Positions 1 to 7,361 of a stretch of 22,369 bases of DNA are shown in pieces (the first letter of the stretch is position 1; every line of letters starts with the position of its first letter). The stretch is from JANQQZ01 sp039179915 (GTDB taxonomy: Bacteria > Planctomycetota > Phycisphaerae > Phycisphaerales > UBA1924): NCBI GenBank assembly GCA_039179915.1, contig JBCDEF010000016.1, forward strand, positions 1 to 22,369, read 5' to 3'. Below the pieces are notes generated by a model, which was given only the letters and a program-made list of their open reading frames with translations, did not search any database and was not told the DNA's origin. The translations under genes and the position numbers were made by a program.

Positions 1-1610
1 ACGGCAACACCGCGATTTTCTTCACGTCTACCGGCGATGGCAGCTTCACGACGGCCGATCGCTGGGTCGTGACCGACGAGTTCAGCAACACGGCCGGCGG
101 CGACCCGGCCGTGCTCTTTGCCTTCGGCGGTACCGACGGCGGGGTCGGTCCCTCCGCGGTGTCGGCGCCCACGGGCTTTATCGGCTGCACGCATGTCGTG
201 ACGATCGATCCGTTCGATGACCGCATCCTGAGCTACTTCTTCGAGATCGATCCCAACGCGACCGACGCCGGTGCCGACGGGCCGGATTTCAACACGCTCG
301 CGTCGCGCGAGAGCTTTGGTTTTTTCTTACCGAATTTTTCAGGACGCGACGGTCGCGAGCTCAATTTTGATACCTACGAAGACTGGGTCGGGAACACGTC
401 GAACGATCTGCTCGTGAACAGCAACTGGGAGTTTGGGGTCGTGCCGTTTAACGAGGCAGCTCGGATCCGGTTCGAGCGAGATGCCTTTGTTCCGCAGGAT
501 CGGGTGCTCCGCCTGGACGCGTTCGAGCTCGATTCGGCCACCGTCGCCTTGCGGCCGGGATCGGAAATCATTGTCAGGGGCCGGTGCGTCCTTGATGATT
601 CGTCCGTTGTCGAGATCGATGGCGGGTTCTTCGATTCGAACTGGCTCATCCTGAGCGACGGCACCATCTCGGTCCGCTCGCCCGGCGGCAGGATCGGAAG
701 CAACAGCCGGAGCTTTCCGGCGCTCCGCAACAGCGGCACGGTCGAGATCGTCGGCACGCCGTTCTCGCCGGAATTCGCCTCGCTGGACATCAACGACGAT
801 GCCCTGAACCTGGATCAATGGGTGATGCGCGGCGCGGCCGAGTTGGCTGTCGATGAACTGGAAAACCGGGCGAACTTCGATGTCGTCTTTGCGAATGCAA
901 CACTGAGCGGCGATCTTGACAACACGGCTTCTGGCCTGGTGACTGTTTCCGGTGCGTCGCAGTTCAACCAGGTCGGTGATGTGGAGAACGACGGGACGTT
1001 TGTCGTCACGGGCGATTCGTCGTACTCGCTGCTCGGCTCCTTGCAGGGCAACGGCATCGAGGGCCCGGGCGGGCCGGGCACGGCGGGCACGGTCTTCATC
1101 CGTGACGGCGTTTCGGGCCGCTCCGATCCGGGGGGCATCCGTTTCGACGGTCCGCTGTCGCTGGGGAGCGCCGCGACGACGACCCTGCGGCTGGGAGGCA
1201 CGGCAGCAGGGGTCGATTACGACCAACTGATTGTTGCCGGCACGCTCAACGCCGCGGGCACGATCCGGTTTGAGTCGGTGGGCGGCTTCGTGCCGCAGCC
1301 GGGCGATGTGTTCCAGGTCTTGGGCTTCGACTCGGTCCAGGGGGCGTTCGCCACGATCGAGTTGGACCCGACACTCGCGGCGGCGGGGATCGAAACCGCG
1401 AACCTGCTTGTCGATGGCACGATCGGTGTGCCGGGTTCGGATTGCCCGGCGGATGTCAACGGCGACGGCGAGGCCGACGGCAGCGACTTCTTCGCGTGGG
1501 TCAGTGCTTTTGGAAGCCAAGCCCCCGAGTGCGATGTCAACACCGACGGCTTCTGCACGGGCAGTGACTTCTTCGCCTGGGTGAGCGCGTTCAGCCAGGG
1601 CTGTCCGTAG
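1..1610 (+). CDS. Exported beta-helix-like protein with duplicated dockerin-like C-terminal tail (5' end missing)
   Basis: The frame is open from base 3 to the TAG at 1608-1610, so the gene starts upstream of the window and its signal peptide is not visible; the GTG at 69 is only an internal codon. The middle (about 500-1420) is rich in short beta-strand, Gly, Asn and Asp repeats of the kind seen in beta-helix or autotransporter-passenger-like surface proteins. It includes a segment with YDQLIVAGTL followed by GDVFQVLGF, typical of the last coils of such proteins. The final 55 residues (about 1441-1607) hold two copies of a D-x-N-x-D-G loop followed by DFFAWVSAF, with cysteines before each loop and a terminal GC-Pro. 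This resembles the dockerin-type tails of Phycisphaerae exported proteins. The neighbour at 1728 has the same tail. A cell-surface or secreted role is inferred; the ligand is unknown. Confidence 0.85.
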   Translation, partial: GNTAIFFTSTGDGSFTTADRWVVTDEFSNTAGGDPAVLFAFGGTDGGVGPSAVSAPTGFIGCTHVVTIDPFDDRILSYFFEIDPNATDAGADGPDFNTLASRESFGFFLPNFSGRDGRELNFDTYEDWVGNTSNDLLVNSNWEFGVVPFNEAARIRFERDAFVPQDRVLRLDAFELDSATVALRPGSEIIVRGRCVLDDSSVVEIDGGFFDSNWLILSDGTISVRSPGGRIGSNSRSFPALRNSGTVEIVGTPFSPEFASLDINDDALNLDQWVMRGAAELAVDELENRANFDVVFANATLSGDLDNTASGLVTVSGASQFNQVGDVENDGTFVVTGDSSYSLLGSLQGNGIEGPGGPGTAGTVFIRDGVSGRSDPGGIRFDGPLSLGSAATTTLRLGGTAAGVDYDQLIVAGTLNAAGTIRFESVGGFVPQPGDVFQVLGFDSVQGAFATIELDPTLAAAGIETANLLVDGTIGVPGSDCPADVNGDGEADGSDFFAWVSAFGSQAPECDVNTDGFCTGSDFFAWVSAFSQGCP

Positions 1611-1683
1611 CGGGCGGCCGCTGCGGAGGGCCTCGGCTTTTCGATCAAAGCGCGAAGAGCCGCCGTCGCGGCCCGGTTCGTGC

Positions 1684-1715
1684 CTGCACGGGGGTGCAGT
1701 GCGCGGTCGCCGCGC
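1684..1715 (+). promoter_or_regulatory. Two consecutive hairpins just before the ribosome binding site of the FG-GAP gene
   Basis: CTGCAC (1684-1689) pairs with GTGCAG (1694-1699) over a GGGG loop, and GCGCGG (1701-1706) pairs with CCGCGC (1710-1715) over a TCG loop. The second stem abuts the GGAGG (1716-1720) that serves the ATG at 1728. There is no T-run, so an intrinsic terminator is unlikely. A modest effect on translation or mRNA processing is inferred only. Confidence 0.35.
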
Positions 1716-1727
1716 GGAGGGTGAGCG

Positions 1728-3143
1728 ATGGGTGATGTGGCGAAGCGGATCGATCTAGTTGCATTAGGTCTCACGGCTGCTGTGGCCGCCGGCGTTGCAG
1801 CGGGCTCTGCGGCGGCACAGTCGGGCGGCCCGGTGATCACCGAAGATGTCAGGCTCGTGCCGATCGGGATCTCCGCGGGCGAGCAGTTCGGCCACAACGT
1901 CGCGATCGAGGGCGAGACCGCTGTCGTCGGTGCGCTGTTCGATGGCTTCCGCGGATCGGAAGCCGGCTCCGCGTTCGTGTTCAACGCATTGGCCGGTGCG
2001 CTGCTCGACCGGATCGTCGGCACCGACACCGCCGCGGACGACGGGTTCAGCGACGGCGTCGCGGTGTCGGACGGGCGGATCTATATCGGCGCGCCCGAGA
2101 ACGAGGCCAACGGCCGGCAATCGGGCCGCGTCTACGTCTTCGACGCGCCCAGCCGCAACCAGATCGACCGGCTCGATCCGGAGCGGATCGTCTTCGTCGG
2201 CGAGAACCCGGTCGGCGCGGCCTTCGGATGGTCGGTCGATGCGGGCGACGGGTTTATCGCCGTCGGCTCGCCGGGCGATGTCGAGGGGGCGAACGGCGGC
2301 GGCGGCGCGGTCTATATCTATCACGAGCAGACTCGCACGCGGATCGGCAAGTTCTTCGCGAGCGATGCCGGCTTCGCCGACAACATGGGCCGCCGTGTAG
2401 CGACCGCGAGCGGGCGGGTGTTTGCGGCATCGCCCTTCGACGATGACAACGGGACCGATAGCGGCGCGGTCTACATGTTCGACGCCGCCACAGGGCAGCA
2501 GCTGCGCAAGCTCATCGCGCCAAAAGGCGCTGCGCATGACAACTTCGGGCTCGGCCTGGCCGCGGACGGTGACACGCTGGTCGTTGGCGCGCCCTTCTCC
2601 GATGGCAACGGAGCGTCCTCGGGGTCGGTCTACGTGTTCGATCTAAACACCGGCAATGCGATCGGCGAACTGATCGCGACCGACAACGCCGCGGGCGACC
2701 AGTTCGGCCGAGCGGTCGCGATCGACGGCGACCGGATCGTGGTCGCCTCGCGCGGGGCGGATCTCAACGGCAGCGCGTCTGGTGCGGTCTACGTCTTCGA
2801 CCGCGCGAGCCGGCGGCAGATCGCCACGCTGCTGCCGAGCGACGGGAAGGCGGGTGATGTCTTCGGCAACGCCGTCGCGATCTCCGAGGACCGCGTGCTC
2901 GTCGGGGCCGAGGGCAACAACGATGCCGGCGAGCAGGCGGGCACGGCGTACCTCTTTACCGTCGACATCGAACCGTGTGCCGCGGACATCAACGGCGACA
3001 GCGTCGCCGACGGCGGCGACTTCTTTGCGTGGGTCGCCGCGTTCGGGGCCCAATCGCCCGCTTGCGATGTCAACGGCGACATTCTGTGCGACGGCGGCGA
3101 CTTCTTCGCCTGGGTCTCAGCGTTCGGCGTCGGCTGCGGCTGA
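1728..3143 (+). CDS. Secreted seven-bladed FG-GAP beta-propeller protein with dockerin-like tail
   Basis: 471 residues. The ATG at 1728 is supported by GGAGG at 1716-1720 and by a signal peptide in residues 1-30 (positive start, hydrophobic stretch, AAAQ cleavage region). Residues about 50-415 contain seven repeats of the pattern G-D-x-F-G-x-x-V-A-x-x-G-D, then VVGAP, then SGxVYVFD. They begin near residues 51, 104, 163, 217, 270, 323 and 376. This is the FG-GAP or integrin-alpha-like propeller, seven blades being the usual closed number. Several blades carry DxNG-type acidic loops that may bind calcium. Residues 417-471 repeat the tail of the upstream protein: INGD and VNGD loops each followed by DFFAWV, four cysteines and a final GCG. 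No catalytic residues are recognised. A structural, adhesive or binding role outside the cytoplasm is inferred. Confidence 0.9.
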   Translation: MGDVAKRIDLVALGLTAAVAAGVAAGSAAAQSGGPVITEDVRLVPIGISAGEQFGHNVAIEGETAVVGALFDGFRGSEAGSAFVFNALAGALLDRIVGTDTAADDGFSDGVAVSDGRIYIGAPENEANGRQSGRVYVFDAPSRNQIDRLDPERIVFVGENPVGAAFGWSVDAGDGFIAVGSPGDVEGANGGGGAVYIYHEQTRTRIGKFFASDAGFADNMGRRVATASGRVFAASPFDDDNGTDSGAVYMFDAATGQQLRKLIAPKGAAHDNFGLGLAADGDTLVVGAPFSDGNGASSGSVYVFDLNTGNAIGELIATDNAAGDQFGRAVAIDGDRIVVASRGADLNGSASGAVYVFDRASRRQIATLLPSDGKAGDVFGNAVAISEDRVLVGAEGNNDAGEQAGTAYLFTVDIEPCAADINGDSVADGGDFFAWVAAFGAQSPACDVNGDILCDGGDFFAWVSAFGVGCG

Positions 3144-3267
3144 GCCGATCGGTTCCAGCGGGCCGACCTGGGAATTCGTCTCCTGCCGGTTTCTGGATCG
3201 GGAGATGACCTGCATCTCAGATTCTGCGTGAAAATTGCGCGTTTTTCTGGTTTCTTTCAGTCCCTTC

Positions 3268-3296
3268 TTTGGGTGCACCCGCGGATTTGATATGCT
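3268..3296 (+). promoter_or_regulatory. Candidate sigma70-type promoter for the PEP-CTERM-type gene at 3365
   Basis: TTTGGG (3268-3273) or TTGGGT (3269-3274) lies 17 or 16 bases before TATGCT (3291-3296), which matches four of six positions of the -10 consensus. This predicts a leader of about 60 bases before the ATG at 3365. The surrounding bases (3225-3300) are AT-richer than the rest of the window. The call rests only on pattern and position. Confidence 0.4.
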
Positions 3297-3364
3297 GCAT
3301 CGCGGAAGAGTGAGCCGAGCGGCGCGTTGCTGCGGTGGCATCATGTAGGTAGTGGGAGTGAAAG

Positions 3365-3979
3365 ATGAAGACTGCAGCGTTTCTTATTAGTGCGTGCGCG
3401 ATCGCTGCGCCGGCATCGGCCGGTGGCACGGTTGTGTTCAGCGACCTGGCTTCGTTCCTGGGTCAGCTCGACGGGGCCTTCCTCGATGAGGATTTCTCGG
3501 GCAATACCTTCGCCGGTGACGAGAGCTTCTTCTCGGGCAATGGCTTCTCGGCCACGGCTTCGACCGTTGACAGCCCGGTCGACGGCGACGGTTTCGCGGA
3601 CGTTTTGTTCAACGACGTTGGTCTGCTTTCGACCAACTCCGCGACCGACGCGCTCGTGCTGACCTTCAGCGCGAACACGACGGCTGTCGGCGGCGAGTTC
3701 CTTTCGACGGATATCGATTTTATCAACAGTGATGCGACCGTGACCGTGACGCTCGGCGACGGCACGGTCGAGGATCTCGGTGCCTTCGGTGGATTCGTCG
3801 GCTTCACCAACCCTGCCGGCATCAGCAGCATCACGATCGACGCGCTCGGGACCGACTCTGGCGGCCTGCCCGCGTTTGCCGCGGCTAGCTCGCTGGTTGT
3901 TGGCGCGGTGATCCCGGCTCCGGCCAGCGCCGCCCTGCTCGGCCTTGGCGGCCTCGCCGCGGCCCGTCGTCGCCGGTAA
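3365..3979 (+). CDS. Exported PEP-CTERM-type (PAPAS variant) protein
   Basis: 204 residues. The ATG at 3365 follows GGGAG at a suitable distance. Residues 1-19 form a signal peptide ending APASA. Residues 20-180 are acidic, Gly-, Ser- and Thr-rich and predicted beta; they look like the choice-of-anchor type of PEP-CTERM ectodomain, with no recognised catalytic motif. The C-terminus has the three-part sorting signal: PAPAS (184-188), a hydrophobic Leu/Gly/Ala stretch (189-200) and four Arg. The canonical motif is PEP; here Glu is Ala, as in the second such protein at 9990. In this family the tail is expected to be cut by an exosortase after export, but none is encoded in the window. A strong terminator follows at 4011. 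Function unknown. Confidence 0.88.
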   Translation: MKTAAFLISACAIAAPASAGGTVVFSDLASFLGQLDGAFLDEDFSGNTFAGDESFFSGNGFSATASTVDSPVDGDGFADVLFNDVGLLSTNSATDALVLTFSANTTAVGGEFLSTDIDFINSDATVTVTLGDGTVEDLGAFGGFVGFTNPAGISSITIDALGTDSGGLPAFAAASSLVVGAVIPAPASAALLGLGGLAAARRRR

Positions 3980-4010
3980 TCAACTCAAGATCGTGTGATA
4001 GATCACTTCA

Positions 4011-4036
4011 AGCCCGCGGTCGCCGCGGGCTTTTTT
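4011..4036 (+). terminator. Rho-independent terminator after the PEP-CTERM-type gene
   Basis: AGCCCGCGG (4011-4019) pairs perfectly with CCGCGGGCT (4023-4031) over a TCG loop and runs into six T (4031-4036). It lies 32 bases after the stop of the plus-strand gene and between that gene and the convergent gene ending at 4058. On the minus strand there is no T-run after the hairpin. Confidence 0.9.
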
Positions 4037-4057
4037 CTGCGCTCTTGGTCCACGCTC

Positions 4058-4609
4058 TTAGCCCGGGCGGATGCTGTGCAGGCCGCGGGCCTCACGGGCG
4101 CGGTTGAGCGCGTCGAGCGTCGGCAGGTCCTTGGCGATCAGCTTCATGAGCTGGCTGGGCGAGACATCGAGCCGCAGCCCGGCGCGTTTGTGGTCAAGGC
4201 CTGCGGCATGGAGGACGTCGAGCGCCTCGGCGAGCAGTGTCGGGTAGTCGCGGTGCGACGGGTTGACAGCGATGCGTCCGCCTCGGTTCCGTGATCGCCA
4301 GAGGTCCGAGCCGATCTCACCGAGCGGGACGGGTGCTCGGCAGGAGGCGGCCAGGATCAGCCGCAGGCGCCGGAGCGCGACGCGCTGGTTGTCGGCCGGG
4401 ATGCGTCGCTCGCCGGCGACGGCGACCAATCCCGTGGGGTTATGCGCGAGCGTGACCTGGGTTTCGACGCGGTTGCGGTGCTGGCCGCCCGGGCCGCTGG
4501 TTCGCCCGCGTGTGAGGATGATCTCGCGCATGATAGTGTCGTCGTCGAGCCCGGCCGGGTGCGGGGCGGCGATGAGCAGCGGCTCGATGAGCTCGCGGCC
4601 GGTCAGCAT
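4058..4609 (-). CDS. Class I release-factor-like (GGQ) protein, possible ribosome rescue factor
   Basis: 183 residues from the ATG at 4609. Residues 20-115 match the RF-1 domain: GPGGQHRNRVETQV carries the GGQ tripeptide at 41-43, which in this family positions water for peptidyl-tRNA ester hydrolysis in the ribosomal P site. There is no stop-codon-reading domain, so it belongs with the small release-factor homologues (ArfB/YaeJ, mitochondrial ICT1, planctomycete release-factor-like proteins). Unlike ArfB, the C-terminus (about 120-183) looks like a folded helical segment with scattered basic residues rather than a plain Lys/Arg tail. The start overlaps the tsaD stop by 7 bases (ATGCTGA), so translational coupling is likely. 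The open frame runs further upstream, but that part is a shadow of tsaD. Alternatives are a rescue factor or an RF-domain protein of another use. Confidence 0.85.
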   Translation of the reverse strand: MLTGRELIEPLLIAAPHPAGLDDDTIMREIILTRGRTSGPGGQHRNRVETQVTLAHNPTGLVAVAGERRIPADNQRVALRRLRLILAASCRAPVPLGEIGSDLWRSRNRGGRIAVNPSHRDYPTLLAEALDVLHAAGLDHKRAGLRLDVSPSQLMKLIAKDLPTLDALNRAREARGLHSIRPG

Positions 4610-5652
4610 CCGGTGGTTGGCACGGCGCGGAGCGAGAGGCCGTCGGGCCCGTGCGCCGCGAGTTGGTGGTGCGCGAGTCCGGCGATCATCGCGGCGTTGT
4701 CGACGCAGTAGCGGGGCTCGGGCATGACCAGCCGCAGGCCGTGGCGGCCGGCCAGATCGGTGAGTGTCCCGCGGAGCCGCGAGTTGGCGACGACCCCGCC
4801 GCCGAGCAGCAGCGACCGCGGCCGGTCGCCGGTCCAGCCGTCGATCGCGCGGGTGAGCTTGAGCTCGACCGCGCGGCATGCCGCCCGCTGGAACGCGGCG
4901 GCCAGATCGCGGCGTCGGTCATCGGTCATCGGGGTGTCATCCGGGAAGACGCCGTCGCGCCCGGGCACGCCGCGGACCGCGTAGAGCAGGGCGGTCTTGA
5001 GCCCGCTGAATGAGAAGTCGAGTGACTCGCGGCCGAGACGGCTGACGGGCAGTTCCACGATGGTCGGGTCGGCGGTGGGATCGGAAGCGAGCGCGTCGAT
5101 CGCGGGCCCGCCTGGGTGGCCCAGTCCGAGCATGGCGGCGGCCTTGTCGTAGGCTTCGCCGAGGGCATCGTCGATCGTCGCGCCGAGGCGGGCGAGTTCG
5201 GTGGGCGCGTCGACGCGGTAGATCGCGCTGTGCCCGCCGCTGACGACCAGGCCGATCGCCGGGTAGAGGTCGGCGGGGGCGTCTTGCTCGAGAAGCCCGG
5301 CCCAGAGGTGGGCGTGGACATGGTCGATGCCGACGAGCGGAACGTCGAGAGACCAGGCAAGGCTCTTGGCGGCCGAGACGCCCACGAGCAGTGCGCCGAT
5401 CAGCCCGGGCCGGTGGCCGACGGCGACGGCGTCGAGGTCGGAGGATGGGATCCCGGCGTCGGCGAGCGCGGCGGTGATCGTCGGCACGATCCGCTCGGCG
5501 TGGGCGCGGCTGGCCAGCTCCGGCACGACGCCGCCGTACTCGGCGTGGATCGCGTGCTGGCTGGCGACGATGGTGGACCGCACGCCGGTGCCGCTTTCGA
5601 CAACGGCGGCGGCGGTCTCGTCGCACGAGCTCTCGATGCCCAGGATCAGCAC
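4603..5652 (-). CDS. tsaD: tRNA N6-adenosine threonylcarbamoyltransferase TsaD
   Basis: 349 residues, the usual length. TsaD transfers the threonylcarbamoyl group of threonylcarbamoyl-AMP to A37 of ANN-decoding tRNAs, acting with TsaB and TsaE in the cytoplasm. The sequence opens with LGIESSCDETAAAVV and has the metal-binding HVHAH (111-115), SGGHS (138-142) and a later FSGLKTALLYAV, all family hallmarks of the ASKHA-fold enzyme. The start is a GTG at 5652: the nearby ATG at 5659 is in another frame, and no clear Shine-Dalgarno is seen. Where many TsaD proteins have T-x-GPGL-x-G, this one reads VGHRPGLIGALLVG, so the first Gly of GPG is Arg; this may be a lineage variant. It is divergent from hflX with a 55-base gap and overlaps the GGQ gene downstream. 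Confidence 0.95.
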   Translation of the reverse strand: MLILGIESSCDETAAAVVESGTGVRSTIVASQHAIHAEYGGVVPELASRAHAERIVPTITAALADAGIPSSDLDAVAVGHRPGLIGALLVGVSAAKSLAWSLDVPLVGIDHVHAHLWAGLLEQDAPADLYPAIGLVVSGGHSAIYRVDAPTELARLGATIDDALGEAYDKAAAMLGLGHPGGPAIDALASDPTADPTIVELPVSRLGRESLDFSFSGLKTALLYAVRGVPGRDGVFPDDTPMTDDRRRDLAAAFQRAACRAVELKLTRAIDGWTGDRPRSLLLGGGVVANSRLRGTLTDLAGRHGLRLVMPEPRYCVDNAAMIAGLAHHQLAAHGPDGLSLRAVPTTGC

Positions 5653-5687
5653 GAAGCATGGTAGAAACCGTCGGCGGCCGGGCTCCG

Positions 5688-5693
5688 TAGAAT
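5688..5693 (+). promoter_or_regulatory. Possible -10 element for hflX
   Basis: TAGAAT (5688-5693) matches five of six positions of the -10 consensus and lies 14 bases before the hflX ATG at 5708. No convincing -35 is seen 16-18 bases upstream. If used, the leader would be very short, which would fit the TTG start at 5720 better than the ATG at 5708. Confidence 0.3.
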
Positions 5694-5707
5694 CAGGCTT
5701 CCCAGAA

Positions 5708-7129
5708 ATGGAGGCCCGATTGGCGGAACGAACAGAGCTGAAAGTCCAGTCCGAGCGTGCGGTCGTCGCGGCCGTGCGACTGCCCGATTCGACCTATGAC
5801 CCTGCCGACCCGTTCGGTGAGATCACGAGCCTTGCAGAGCAGGCCGGGGCGGTGGTCGTCGGCGAACTCGAGCAGCACCGCCAGAAACCGGAGTCCGGCA
5901 CGTACATCGGTTCGGGCAAGCTGGAAGAACTCAAGGCCCTGTGCGCCGAGACCGACGCTTCGACTGTCATCTTCGACCACGAGCTGAGCCCGAAGCAGAT
6001 CGCGGCGATCGAGCGGTCGGTCGAGCGGAAGGTGCTCGACCGGAGCGAGGTGATTCTCGATATCTTTGCCAGCCGCGCGACAACGCGGGAGGCCAAGCTG
6101 CAGGTCGAGATCGCGCAGCTCGAGTACACATACCCGAGGCTCCGCGCGATGTGGTCGCACCTCGAGCGGATCACCGGCGGCTCGCCGGGCGGCGTGGGCA
6201 CGCGCGGGCCGGGCGAGCAGCAGCTTGAGATCGACCGCCGGCTGGTCCAGCGTCGCAAGGCCCGGCTGCTCGCGGAGCTCAGAGATGTCCAGGCGCGCAA
6301 GACCCGCTCGGTGCAGGCGCGCAACGAGCGGGCGCTGACGGTCGGCCTCGTCGGCTATACCAACGCGGGCAAGAGCACGCTGTTCAACACGCTGACCCGC
6401 GGCGGGGCGTACGCCGACGACCGCGTCTTCGCGACGCTGATGACCCGCACACGGGAGTGGGATCTGGGCGACGGGCTGACGGTGATGCTCTCGGACACGG
6501 TCGGGTTCGTGCGCGACCTGCCGCACAACCTGGTCGCGTCGTTCCGCGCGACGCTCGAGGAGGCCACGCACGCGGACCTGCTGCTGATCGTGCTCGACGT
6601 GTCGGACCCCGCGGCGGAGCTGCAACACCGCGAGGTCATGCGGACGCTCGACGAGCTGTTTGAGTCGGTCGAGCAGGCCGAGGAGCGGGAAGCAAAACGC
6701 GGCGCTGGGCGCGACGGCGTGACCACCGCCAGGCCCGAGCAGATCCTGCTGCTCAACAAGACCGACCTGCTGCCCGACAACCGCGAGCTGTTGGTCTGGA
6801 CCAGCCGCGTGCCGGAGTCGATGGCGGTGTCGGCGATCGACGCGGACGGCCCGGGGATCGAGATGCTGCGCGAGCGCGTCCGGCTGGCGGCGATGGGCGC
6901 GCCAGTGCGTGTGTCGATCGGGCTGCCGCTCTCAGAATCGCGGGTCATCAGCGAGATCGAGCGGCTGGGCGAGATCCACGACCGCGGCTACTCCGACGAC
7001 GGCCGCGTCAGTCTTGACGTGACGCTCGGATCACGCGCCGTGGAACGCCTCCGTGCTGGATGCGCAGCGATGGAGGTCGATGGTCTCGATGCCTCGGCCT
7101 CGCCTGAGCGTTGGCGGCCCGCGCCCTGA
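5708..7129 (+). CDS. hflX: GTPase HflX
   Basis: 473 residues from the ATG at 5708. HflX is a ribosome-binding GTPase that splits or rescues stalled 70S ribosomes under stress. The N-terminal HflX domain (about 15-200) has the glycine-rich TRGPGEQQLE (165-174). The G domain follows with GYTNAGKST (216-224, Walker A), DTVGF (263-267, G3), NKTD (350-353, G4) and SAI (375-377, G5). The first ATG has no Shine-Dalgarno, whereas GGAGG (5710-5714) sits five bases before a TTG at 5720 giving an N-terminus MAERTEL, so translation may start there. The open frame upstream of 5708 is antisense to tsaD and is not part of the gene. The usual FATLD-x-TTR segment reads FATLMTRTREW here. It converges on the UDG gene with a 232-base gap. 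Confidence 0.95.
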   Translation: MEARLAERTELKVQSERAVVAAVRLPDSTYDPADPFGEITSLAEQAGAVVVGELEQHRQKPESGTYIGSGKLEELKALCAETDASTVIFDHELSPKQIAAIERSVERKVLDRSEVILDIFASRATTREAKLQVEIAQLEYTYPRLRAMWSHLERITGGSPGGVGTRGPGEQQLEIDRRLVQRRKARLLAELRDVQARKTRSVQARNERALTVGLVGYTNAGKSTLFNTLTRGGAYADDRVFATLMTRTREWDLGDGLTVMLSDTVGFVRDLPHNLVASFRATLEEATHADLLLIVLDVSDPAAELQHREVMRTLDELFESVEQAEEREAKRGAGRDGVTTARPEQILLLNKTDLLPDNRELLVWTSRVPESMAVSAIDADGPGIEMLRERVRLAAMGAPVRVSIGLPLSESRVISEIERLGEIHDRGYSDDGRVSLDVTLGSRAVERLRAGCAAMEVDGLDASASPERWRPAP

Positions 7130-7156
7130 TCATATTCGTGCGGGAGAAACGGCAAC

Positions 7157-7194
7157 AAAAAAACCCGGCGCTCGGCACCGTGCCAAACGCCAGG
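7157..7194 (-). terminator. Terminator for the minus-strand epimerase-to-UDG run
   Basis: Read on the minus strand, GGCG (7191-7188) pairs with CGCC (7170-7167) and, inside, GGCA (7184-7181, read TGCC on the plus strand) pairs with TGCC (7177-7174), with small internal loops. The stem is followed by seven T (7163-7157). It lies about 170 bases beyond the UDG stop and just after the hflX stop. Orientation of the T-run shows that it serves the minus strand. Confidence 0.6.
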
Positions 7195-7223
7195 TCTCGT
7201 GGGGGTCTGTCGTGCGTGTCAGC

Positions 7224-7259
7224 CATGTGGTGCCGACAACACACAATCCGCACCATGTG
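7224..7259. other. Imperfect hairpin in the hflX/UDG convergent gap
   Basis: CATGTGGTGC (7224-7233) can pair with GCACCATGTG (7250-7259) as a 10-bp stem with two G-U wobbles and a 16-base AC-rich loop. It lies in the transcribed 3' region of the UDG gene, before the terminator at 7157-7194. The gap 7130-7361 shows no coding potential I trust. A 3'-UTR structure or small RNA is possible but unproven. Confidence 0.3.
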
Positions 7260-7361
7260 AGAACCGGTTTCCAGCACGTCCAAGAAAATCGATCTGGATC
7301 CAAGCCTGCGTGTTGCGACACACGGATCGTGGCGCACGGCACTGTCAGAGCCGGTAGAGGC

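Noticed and set aside
339..1520. Long minus-strand open frame of 393 codons opposite the first gene
   Set aside because: Arg/Asp/Ala-rich with no recognisable domain; it is the antisense shadow of a gene with clear repeats and tail.
7008..7337. Minus-strand open frame of 109 codons overlapping the end of hflX
   Set aside because: It crosses the apparent terminator and runs into hflX antisense, with no protein-like pattern.
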